Shown here: piece by piece, positions 1-5,526 of the stretch
How positions within the stretch are numbered: position 1 is the first letter of the stretch
Layout: each line of letters begins with the position of its first letter
From: Desulfuromusa sp.
GTDB lineage: Bacteria; Desulfobacterota; Desulfuromonadia; Desulfuromonadales; Geopsychrobacteraceae
Direction of reading: 5' to 3'
NCBI GenBank assembly: GCA_029934755.1
Contig: JAOZLQ010000106.1
Location: forward strand, 1 to 8,025
DNA length: 8,025 bases
The notes under the pieces: model-generated
Told to the model about the DNA's origin: nothing
What the model saw: only the letters and a program-made list of their open reading frames with translations
Databases searched by the model: none
Translations under genes and position numbers: made by a program

Positions 1-1041
1 ATTGATACGAAGAAAATCACACCTGTTAAAGTTGATGCTTCCTCGCGGGATTCATTGGTTGCGCTGTTTAAGCAGAATGTTGATGCCGCGATTGACTTGC
101 TGCCGCTTAAATTTATGCTCAATGCTTTTGAGGCGGCTATCGAAGCTCAAGTTCCACTGGTCAGTACCAATTATGCACACCCGCTGCAGCATCTTCATCA
201 ACAGGCCTTTGATTCAGGCGTTAGCCTGATGCCTGAGTGTGGCCTGGATCCAGGTATTGATCTGGTCCTGTTTGGGTATGGGGTCAAACAGTTTGATGAA
301 GTCAAATTATTGCAATCGTGCTGTGGCGGTTTCCCCGAAAAAAGTGCCTGTGACAATCCCTTAAATTATAAAGTAACCTGGAATTGGGATATGGTATTAC
401 GGAGTACTGAGCGCGACTCAGTATTTGTCAAAAATGGCGTAAGAACCGTTATTCCGGCAGCTGAGCAGCATAATAATGAAAATATAAGTAGAATTGATTT
501 TCCAGGATTAGGTGAATTAGAGGCAATCCCCAATGGGGATGCTGCTGTCTATATGGATATTTTGGGCATCGCAGCTACTGTTGAGGAAACTACCCGCTAT
601 GCATTACGTTGGCCCGGGTGGAGTGCCTTCTGGAGGCCACTAAAACAGCTGGGTTTCCTCTCTGATGAGCCCCTCAAATTTTCGAATGGGAACGTTAGTC
701 CACTCGAGCTTCTTGCCAACCTTATCGGTCCACAAATCCAATATAAAGATACTGAAAAAGATATTGTTGTCATGCAGAATATCTTTGAGGGAAATAAGGA
801 CGGTAAACGGAAAAGATTAGTCATGAACCTGCTGATTGAGAGGGATCTGGAATCCGGTCTCTTTGCTATGAACAGGGGAGTTGGCTATCCTGCAAGTATC
901 GTTGCCCAGATGCTCGCCAAGGGGGAAATCGTCACCAAGGGGCTACTGTCGCCCACTGTTGATATTCCGGCTGAAAAATTTATGGGAGAGTTGTCTAAAC
1001 GAGGCATTAAAATTGATTTTAAGGAGACAATTCTGGATTAA
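1..1041 (+). CDS. Saccharopine dehydrogenase, LYS9-like (C-terminal part; 5' end outside window)
   Basis: Frame 1 is open from the first base, so this is the C-terminal 346 residues of a longer protein. The N-terminal Rossmann half with its dinucleotide-binding glycine motif lies outside. Visible features match the catalytic and dimerisation part of yeast LYS9-type saccharopine dehydrogenase (glutamate-forming). These are the LMPECGLDPGID segment (GLDPGID at about residues 81-87 of this fragment), then CCGGFPEKSACDNPLNYKVTWNW, resembling the yeast 'CGG.P....DNPL.YK.SW' block, then a late GFLSDE. The family interconverts saccharopine with glutamate plus 2-aminoadipate 6-semialdehyde using NAD(P). 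The convergent neighbour is a semialdehyde dehydrogenase for that product, so a catabolic role in lysine breakdown is inferred. A related family member such as lysine dehydrogenase or carboxynorspermidine dehydrogenase is possible but fits less well. The TTG at 55 is internal and is not the start. Confidence 0.85.
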   Translation: MDTKKITPVKVDASSRDSLVALFKQNVDAAIDLLPLKFMLNAFEAAIEAQVPLVSTNYAHPLQHLHQQAFDSGVSLMPECGLDPGIDLVLFGYGVKQFDEVKLLQSCCGGFPEKSACDNPLNYKVTWNWDMVLRSTERDSVFVKNGVRTVIPAAEQHNNENISRIDFPGLGELEAIPNGDAAVYMDILGIAATVEETTRYALRWPGWSAFWRPLKQLGFLSDEPLKFSNGNVSPLELLANLIGPQIQYKDTEKDIVVMQNIFEGNKDGKRKRLVMNLLIERDLESGLFAMNRGVGYPASIVAQMLAKGEIVTKGLLSPTVDIPAEKFMGELSKRGIKIDFKETILD

Positions 1042-1075
1042 TTATCTCTATTCAAAATAATAAATCAACAGGTGC

Positions 1076-1110
1076 AAAAGAGCCGTTCCGTAAAGTGGAA
1101 CGGCTCTTTT
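1076..1110. terminator. Bidirectional intrinsic terminator between convergent genes
   Basis: There is a 14-base perfect inverted repeat: left arm 1076-1089, right arm 1097-1110, with a 7-base loop. The GC-rich core is GAGCCGTTCC/GGAACGGCTC. The arms end in AAAA on the left and TTTT on the right, followed by GTTTTG. The hairpin is therefore followed by a U-run in transcripts from either strand. It lies 34 bases after the saccharopine dehydrogenase stop and 7 bases after the stop of the opposing aldehyde dehydrogenase, so it probably serves both genes. Confidence 0.93.
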
Positions 1111-1117
1111 GTTTTGC

Positions 1118-2650
1118 TCAAATATCGAACTTAATCCCTTGAGCTAGCGGTAGAGTTTTACCATAATTAATTGTGTTAGTCTGGCGACGCATGTAAGCTT
1201 TCCACGCATCGGAACCTGACTCGCGACCACCACCAGTTTCCTTTTCACCACCAAATGCTCCACCAATTTCGGCACCAGATGTTCCAATGTTAACGTTGGC
1301 AATACCACAATCTGAGCCAGCGCAGGATAAGAACTCTTCAGCTTCTAGTAGATTTTTGGTGAAAATGGCAGAAGATAGTCCTTGGACGACCCCATTGTGT
1401 AATTCAATCGCATTATCAACATCACCTTGATACTTGATCAGATAGAGAATCGGGGCAAAGGTTTCTTCCTGAACGATTTCGTAACCGTTCTCAGCTTCGA
1501 CAACGGCTGGATTGACGTAGCATCCGGATTCATAGCCGGCACCTTCGAGAACTTCGCCACCTTGAACAACCTTGCCACCTTCTTCTTCGACACGCACCAG
1601 AGCTCTTTTAAACTCTTCAACCGCAATTTTATCGATCAAGGGGCCAACATGGTTGTTTTCATCGAGTGGATCGCCGATTTTCAATCCACTATAAGCTTTG
1701 ACAATGGTTTCTTTGACTTTAGCGTAAATCGATTCATGAATGATAAGTCGCCGGGTTGAGGTGCAGCGTTGACCTGCGGTTCCAACGGCACCAAAAACGA
1801 TAGCAGGCAGCGCCATTTTCATATCGGCATCAGGAGTCAGGATAATGGCATTATTGCCACCGAGTTCTAGGATCGATTTGCCAAACCGCTTGGCAATGAT
1901 CTGGGCACCGTGACGACCAACCTCTGTGGAACCGGTGATCGAAATCAAAGGAACTCTTTTGTCGTTGAGAAGTTTTTCACCGACTGAGGAGCCGCGACCA
2001 ATCACGAGGTTGAATAAACCCTCGGGGAGATCGTTGGTTTTGATGACATCAGCCAATATATTCTGTACAGCGATAGCCGTCAGTGGGACTTTTGATGAAG
2101 GCTTCCATAGATTTGTATTGCCACAAACAGCAGCAATCATGGCATTCCATGACCAGACAGCAACGGGGAAATTGAAAGCGCTGATAGTGCCAACAACTCC
2201 CAAAGGATGGTACTGATCATACATCCGATGCAGATCCCGCTCGGAGGTCATGGTATTCCCGTAAAGCTGCCGGGATTGACCAACAGCAAGATCGCAGATA
2301 TCAATCATCTCCTGAACTTCGCCTTTACCTTCTTGAAGCGATTTGCCCATTTCATAAGAAACAAGAGTTCCAAGCGCATCCTTATGTTTACGTAACTGCA
2401 AACCAATTTGGCGGACAATTTCACCCCGTTTAGGAGCTGGAACCATGCGCCACTGTTTGAAAGTAGCATCAGCTTTAGCAACTATTTGATCGTAATCTTG
2501 TTCTGAAGCAAGATAAACGCTGGCAATAAGCTTGCCATCGACAGGTGAAACAATCTTCAGTTCACCCTGATCAGTTGTGTTGTTCCACTCAACTCCAGTA
2601 GAGGCTCCAAAGTTTTTCTCTTTAATGCCAAGTTCTTTTAGAAAGTCCAT
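1118..2650 (-). CDS. amaB: Alpha-aminoadipate semialdehyde dehydrogenase (ALDH7 family)
   Basis: This NAD-dependent aldehyde dehydrogenase is 510 residues, the same size as human ALDH7A1 (antiquitin). It carries the ALDH7 signature blocks: FNFPVAVWSWN, the general-base segment LELGGNNAI (Glu262), the catalytic-cysteine block GTAGQRCTSTRR (Cys296), ETFAPILY, SDCGIANVNIGTSGAEIGGAFGGEK, and the end GGGRESGSDAWKAYMRR...LPLAQGIKF. The NNA after ELGG and the SGAEIGGAFGGEK stretch distinguish ALDH7 from other ALDHs. The family oxidises 2-aminoadipate 6-semialdehyde (or its cyclic piperideine form) to 2-aminoadipate in lysine degradation. The convergent LYS9-like gene makes that substrate. An in-frame TTG seven codons upstream (2669-2671) would give 517 residues, but the ribosome binding site lies inside that extension, so ATG at 2648-2650 is the start. 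The protein is cytosolic with no signal peptide. The symbol follows bacterial amaB/pcd usage and is by family only. Confidence 0.93.
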   Translation of the reverse strand: MDFLKELGIKEKNFGASTGVEWNNTTDQGELKIVSPVDGKLIASVYLASEQDYDQIVAKADATFKQWRMVPAPKRGEIVRQIGLQLRKHKDALGTLVSYEMGKSLQEGKGEVQEMIDICDLAVGQSRQLYGNTMTSERDLHRMYDQYHPLGVVGTISAFNFPVAVWSWNAMIAAVCGNTNLWKPSSKVPLTAIAVQNILADVIKTNDLPEGLFNLVIGRGSSVGEKLLNDKRVPLISITGSTEVGRHGAQIIAKRFGKSILELGGNNAIILTPDADMKMALPAIVFGAVGTAGQRCTSTRRLIIHESIYAKVKETIVKAYSGLKIGDPLDENNHVGPLIDKIAVEEFKRALVRVEEEGGKVVQGGEVLEGAGYESGCYVNPAVVEAENGYEIVQEETFAPILYLIKYQGDVDNAIELHNGVVQGLSSAIFTKNLLEAEEFLSCAGSDCGIANVNIGTSGAEIGGAFGGEKETGGGRESGSDAWKAYMRRQTNTINYGKTLPLAQGIKFDI

Positions 2651-2657
2651 CGTATTG

Positions 2658-2665
2658 CTCCTTTG
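2658..2665 (-). promoter_or_regulatory. Ribosome binding site fixing the aldehyde dehydrogenase start
   Basis: On the minus strand the sequence reads CAAAGGAG, 7 bases before ATG at 2650. This strong Shine-Dalgarno lies within the seven-codon extension that would follow from the upstream TTG at 2671, so the shorter 510-residue protein is preferred. Confidence 0.85.
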
Positions 2666-2760
2666 TGTCAAAGCTAATGATTTAAAAAAAAATGATAAAC
2701 GGCATTATTATGCTAAACGCAAAACAGTTTTGGCGATGACTGACCACATATCTTTGATAT

Positions 2761-2789
2761 GGCAGTCGTGTTGATAGGTATATACTGCC
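2761..2789. repeat. Short inverted repeat over the -10/start region, possible operator
   Basis: GGCAGT at 2761-2766 is inverted as ACTGCC at 2784-2789, with 17 bases between. The pair brackets the -10 element and the predicted transcription start of the aldehyde dehydrogenase promoter, where a repressor would occlude polymerase. Six-base arms can occur by chance, so this is only a candidate. Confidence 0.25.
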
Positions 2790-2807
2790 GAGATTTTTAC
2801 GTGTCAA
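2779..2807 (-). promoter_or_regulatory. Sigma-70-type promoter for the aldehyde dehydrogenase gene
   Basis: Read on the minus strand there is TTGACA (2807-2802), a 17-base spacer and TATATA (2784-2779). The -35 is exact and the -10 matches at 5 of 6 positions. Transcription would start near 2772, giving a leader of about 120 bases before the ATG at 2650. The gene can therefore be expressed separately from lysR, which lies upstream on the same strand. The promoter call is by motif only. Confidence 0.68.
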
Positions 2808-2928
2808 GTGTTATGTATTTTGGTTCTCTGGAACTGTTTGGTCTATTTTGAAGAATCGAATTGCTTTCTTGATGGACTGAAATCAACGGTATGATTTCGA
2901 TGGTAGTACAAAATTCATGGTTGTCGCC

Positions 2929-3819
2929 CTAAAGATTTTTCACTTTTTCAAGTAGCCATGTTCTGAAATAATTCAGGATATTGCTAGAGATATTTTCATC
3001 CGGGTATACAAGATAGTAAGCCGCATCATTTTTTAGCGGGAGATCATGCGCAATAGTCAGTTCGTTTCTTTCTAGTTCTTGAGTGATTAAATAACGTGGA
3101 ATTAAGGCAACTCCAAGCCCAGCACAGGCAGCACTGATCAAAATTGAAAAATGTCCATAACGAGCACCTTGCATGGCGTTGACCCCTGATATCCCAGCAC
3201 TGTCAAACCAGTGCCGCCACGCTTCTGGCCGCGAAGTCAAATGTAGCATAGTGTAACCCAGAACATCTTCAGCGTTAGACAAGTGCCCATCCTTTAAAAG
3301 CTCTGGCTTGCAGACGGCGACAACCTCTTCACTGAAGAGTAAATCAGCAACAGTACCTGGCCAGTTGGGTTGACCAAAATGGATGGCTGCGTCAAAGGAT
3401 GTTTCTTTAAACAGAAATATAACTGAGCGCGCAGACATATTGATTGTTGCGTCGGGGTACTGCTGATAAAAACTCCCGATGCGTGGAATTAACCATTGTG
3501 AACAAAAGGTTGGTAGTACCGCAAGCTCAAGAATTTCTCTCGTTCCCCCATGAGACATGATATTCAGCATATCCCGTTCCATCTGCTCCACCGATTTTCT
3601 TATTTGCTTGCTGTATAATAGCCCGGCTTTAGTCAGTAAAACCCGCTTTTTTACCCGGTTGAATAACTTGAGTCCTAATTGATCTTCCAATGTGGCAATT
3701 TGTCTGGATATAGCACTTTCCGTTAATGCAAGCTCCGCAGCTGCACTGGAAAAACTCTGATGTCTTGCCGCTGATTCAAAAGCCAATAAAGCGCTGCGAC
3801 TTGGCAATACTCTTCTCAT
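2929..3819 (-). CDS. LysR-family transcriptional regulator (GcvA-like)
   Basis: The protein is 296 residues, the usual LysR size. The N-terminal winged helix-turn-helix spans about residues 5-65: LPSRSALLAFESAARHQSFSSAAAEL, then LTESAISRQIATLEDQLGLKLFNRV with the recognition helix around SAISRQIATLE. A linker helix follows (LLYSKQIRKSVEQMERDML). The rest, about 90-290, is the periplasmic-binding-protein-like effector domain. The opening SRSALLAFESAARHQSFSSAA resembles the GcvA subgroup. It is divergent from the aminotransferase/lyase operon, the classic layout in which a LysR protein activates its neighbour and limits itself, so that operon is its likeliest target. The co-oriented aldehyde dehydrogenase gene is a second possibility. 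The effector cannot be told from sequence. The ATG at 3819 has only a weak upstream AGG, consistent with low expression. Confidence 0.9.
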   Translation of the reverse strand: MRRVLPSRSALLAFESAARHQSFSSAAAELALTESAISRQIATLEDQLGLKLFNRVKKRVLLTKAGLLYSKQIRKSVEQMERDMLNIMSHGGTREILELAVLPTFCSQWLIPRIGSFYQQYPDATINMSARSVIFLFKETSFDAAIHFGQPNWPGTVADLLFSEEVVAVCKPELLKDGHLSNAEDVLGYTMLHLTSRPEAWRHWFDSAGISGVNAMQGARYGHFSILISAACAGLGVALIPRYLITQELERNELTIAHDLPLKNDAAYYLVYPDENISSNILNYFRTWLLEKVKNL

Positions 3820-3860
3820 AACCTAACTTTCAGAAGTTGGGTGTCAGTCTAAAAAATGTG

Positions 3861-3888
3861 ATTTTAAATAAAACTGAGGCTCTTGCAA
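3861..3888 (-). promoter_or_regulatory. Candidate lysR promoter using the repeat element's edge
   Basis: On the minus strand, TTGCAA (3888-3883) is followed after 16 bases by TAAAAT (3866-3861). The start would be near 3854, about 35 bases before the lysR ATG. The -10 matches at 5 of 6 and the -35 at 4 of 6. The -35 lies within the terminal inverted repeat of the 134-base element, so that element may supply half of the promoter. In this AT-rich stretch the match could be chance. Confidence 0.4.
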
Positions 3889-4008
3889 AACCCTTTATAA
3901 TCCAGTGACTGTCATTCCCGCATATGCGGGAATCCAGAGGTTTCCTGGGTTACTCAAAAAAACTGGATTCCCGTTTTCACGAGGATGACGGCTTTGGCAA
4001 AAGGCTCA
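3875..4008. mobile_element. 134-base MITE/REP-like palindromic element
   Basis: The ends form imperfect 18-base terminal inverted repeats: 3875-3892 against the reverse complement of 3991-4008, 14 of 18 matching, beginning TGAG on both sides. Inside is a second inverted pair of 27-base units, 3911-3937 and 3963-3989, 20 of 27 matching when inverted. Each has the form GTCAT...GGGAATCCAG. The left unit contains a perfect 20-base palindrome of the pattern ATTCCC-N8-GGGAAT. It has no coding capacity. Nested inverted repeats of this kind are typical of non-autonomous, transposase-mobilised repeats. No clean target-site duplication is visible; both flanks contain TAAAA, but not immediately at the ends. 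Confidence 0.75.
3914..3933. repeat. Perfect 20-base palindrome, ATTCCC-N8-GGGAAT type
   Basis: This core palindrome sits in the left unit of the element at 3875-4008, with spacer GCATATGC. The pattern is the same as that described for neisserial dRS3 repeats, and similar ATTCCCGC-type palindromes are dispersed in many proteobacterial genomes. Resemblance to dRS3 is by pattern only and does not imply a Neisseria host. Confidence 0.7.
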
Positions 4009-4041
4009 AATTAAAATGTTATTTCCCATCATATCTACTTC

Positions 4042-4065
4042 ATGAAAAAAAATCATCAACTGATG
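4042..4065 (+). promoter_or_regulatory. Candidate LysR-type regulator binding box
   Basis: ATGA (4042-4045), seven A residues, then TCAT (4053-4056) form a perfect interrupted palindrome with the LysR-type T-N11-A core (T4043, A4055). A second palindrome, CATCA-AC-TGATG (4054-4065), overlaps its right edge. The first is centred about 65 bases upstream of the start predicted from the adjacent promoter, where LysR-family activators typically hold their recognition site. Inferred target of the divergent regulator. Confidence 0.55.
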
Positions 4066-4077
4066 TTTATATGTTGT

Positions 4078-4107
4078 TTTACATGAATATTTCTAGATAG
4101 CTATACT
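4078..4107 (+). promoter_or_regulatory. Promoter of the aminotransferase-lyase operon
   Basis: TTTACA (4078-4083), an 18-base spacer and TATACT (4102-4107) fit a sigma-70 promoter, each hexamer matching at 5 of 6. The start would be near 4114, giving a leader of about 50 bases. Nothing else between the repeat element (ending 4008) and the gene looks better. Confidence 0.55.
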
Positions 4108-4164
4108 CTGTAGTTGTCGACAAACAGTTTGATACAACCCTCAAAGCAAAAGTGAGCACAAGTG

Positions 4165-5511
4165 ATGTTAAAAGGGACTGAATTGATTAATATCGGAGCT
4201 GAGCAGGGGAAGATCACTAAAGAATTACTCAGTAAAAGGCAGCAATACGTCTCGAGAGGAATCTCCAACCTGGCTCCAATTTTCATCGAAAGTGCAAAGG
4301 GAGCTGTCATTCGGGATCTTGACGGTAATGTTTACATTGACTGTTACGGAGGGATCGGAGTTTTGAATGCCGGCCACTGTCCAGAAGTCGTTGTTGACGC
4401 TATCAATAATCAGGCTGAAAAGCTGATTCACTCATGTTTCAGTGTAGCCATGTATGAAAGTTATGTTCAGCTCGCTGAGAAGCTGGTTCAGGTCACGCCG
4501 GGGAAGGCCCCTAAAAAAGCGGTATTTTTTAATAGTGGTGCCGAAGCGGTAGAAAATTCAATTAAAATTGCCAAAGCTCACACCGGAAGATCGGGGTTGA
4601 TTGCTTTTAGTGGTGGTTATCACGGCCGCACGTTACTCACCTTGACGCTGACCAGCAAGGTTAAGCCGTATAAAGCTGGCTTTGGACCTTTCGTCCCAGA
4701 AGTCTATAAGGCTCCTTTTGCTTATTGTTATCGCTGTCCCTTTAACTCAACTTATCCGAAGTGCGGGATGCACTGTCTGGAACATTTTGAGCGTTTCTTT
4801 GTCAGTGAAGTTGATCCTGCCAGTGTCGCAGCAATGATCATTGAACCGATACAGGGAGAAGGGGGTTTTGTTGTTCCACCTAAAGAGTTTTTACCTGGTT
4901 TGAAAGCTATTTGTGAAAAGCATGGTATGGTTTTTATTGCTGATGAAATTCAGTCCGGCTTTGCCCGAACCGGAAAAATGTTTGCCAGTGACTCTTTTGA
5001 TGTTGTTCCGGATTTGCTGACGGTTGCTAAATCAATAGCGGCTGGTTTGCCCATCAGTGCAGTCGTTGGACAGGCTGAAATTATGGACGCACCGACTCCC
5101 GGTCAACTTGGGAGCACCTATGGTGGGAATCCCGTTGCCTGTGCAGCTGCGTTGGCTGCAATTGATCAAATTGAGAAAAATGATCTTCAAGCTCAAGCCA
5201 GGCAAATCGGCTTAAAGATTGTTGCAACAATGGAAGGGCTACAGCAACGATATCCTCAATTGGGAGATATCCGAGCACTTGGAGCCATGGTTGCGGTTGA
5301 ATTTGTCAAGGATCCGCAAACCAAGATACCTGATAAAGATGCAGTTGTTGCAATTATTGCCGCTTGTTTTAAGCGTGGCCTGTTGGTTATCAGCTCTGGC
5401 CTGTTTGGTAATGTTATCAGGTTCCTGCCACCATTGGTTATGACCAGTGAGCAACTTGATCAAGCGATGGATATTTTTTCTGCAGCGGTGACTGAAGTTT
5501 TTGGAGAATAA
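4165..5511 (+). CDS. Class III PLP-dependent omega-aminotransferase (GabT-like)
   Basis: The 448-residue protein has the complete fold-type I class III pattern. GGYHGRT (from about 150) contacts the cofactor; IADEIQSGFARTG (PLP-pyridine Asp260) follows; TVAKSIAAGLP carries the Schiff-base Lys289; GSTYGGNPVACAAALAAI follows that. It moves an amino group from an omega-amine donor to a 2-oxo acid. The family includes 4-aminobutyrate, 5-aminovalerate and lysine 6-aminotransferases, and the exact donor cannot be read from sequence. A cysteine cluster (C188, C191, C200, C204; YCYRCPF...YPKCGMHC) stands out. It leads the lyase operon, with only 15 bases to the next gene. The start is uncertain: ATG 4165 (with GTG 4162 just before) has only a weak GTGAG upstream, whereas TTG 4183 has a good AAAAGGG 6 bases before it and would give 442 residues beginning MINIGAEQGK. 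Confidence 0.88.
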   Translation: MLKGTELINIGAEQGKITKELLSKRQQYVSRGISNLAPIFIESAKGAVIRDLDGNVYIDCYGGIGVLNAGHCPEVVVDAINNQAEKLIHSCFSVAMYESYVQLAEKLVQVTPGKAPKKAVFFNSGAEAVENSIKIAKAHTGRSGLIAFSGGYHGRTLLTLTLTSKVKPYKAGFGPFVPEVYKAPFAYCYRCPFNSTYPKCGMHCLEHFERFFVSEVDPASVAAMIIEPIQGEGGFVVPPKEFLPGLKAICEKHGMVFIADEIQSGFARTGKMFASDSFDVVPDLLTVAKSIAAGLPISAVVGQAEIMDAPTPGQLGSTYGGNPVACAAALAAIDQIEKNDLQAQARQIGLKIVATMEGLQQRYPQLGDIRALGAMVAVEFVKDPQTKIPDKDAVVAIIAACFKRGLLVISSGLFGNVIRFLPPLVMTSEQLDQAMDIFSAAVTEVFGE

Positions 5512-5515
5512 GGAC

Positions 5516-5521
5516 AAGGAG
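5516..5521 (+). promoter_or_regulatory. Ribosome binding site setting the citDE start
   Basis: AAGGAG ends at 5521, five bases before ATG 5527. The in-frame GTG at 5521 overlaps this site and cannot be served by it, so translation most likely begins at 5527. ATG 5533 is a poorer alternative at 11 bases. Confidence 0.7.
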
Positions 5522-5526
5522 TGGAT

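Noticed and set aside
1427..1759. 110-codon plus-strand ORF inside the aldehyde dehydrogenase gene
   Set aside because: Antisense to a conserved ALDH7 segment; no recognisable protein.
2577..2774. 65-codon plus-strand ORF across the aldehyde dehydrogenase start and its promoter
   Set aside because: It runs antisense through the gene start, ribosome binding site and leader; composition is non-coding and no ribosome binding site of its own is seen.
2879..2898. Hairpin GAAATCA-N6-TGATTTC just after lysR, considered as its terminator
   Set aside because: The stem is only 7 AT-rich pairs and no U-run follows in the lysR direction, so it does not qualify as an intrinsic terminator.
3875..4008. 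CRISPR-like or attachment-site reading of the paired repeats
   Set aside because: Only two units are present, and they are in inverted orientation with imperfect arms. There is no regular spacer series and no integrase or cas gene.
3868..4018. Target-site duplication around the 134-base element
   Set aside because: TAAAA occurs on both sides but not directly abutting the terminal repeats, and the region is AT-rich, so chance is likely.
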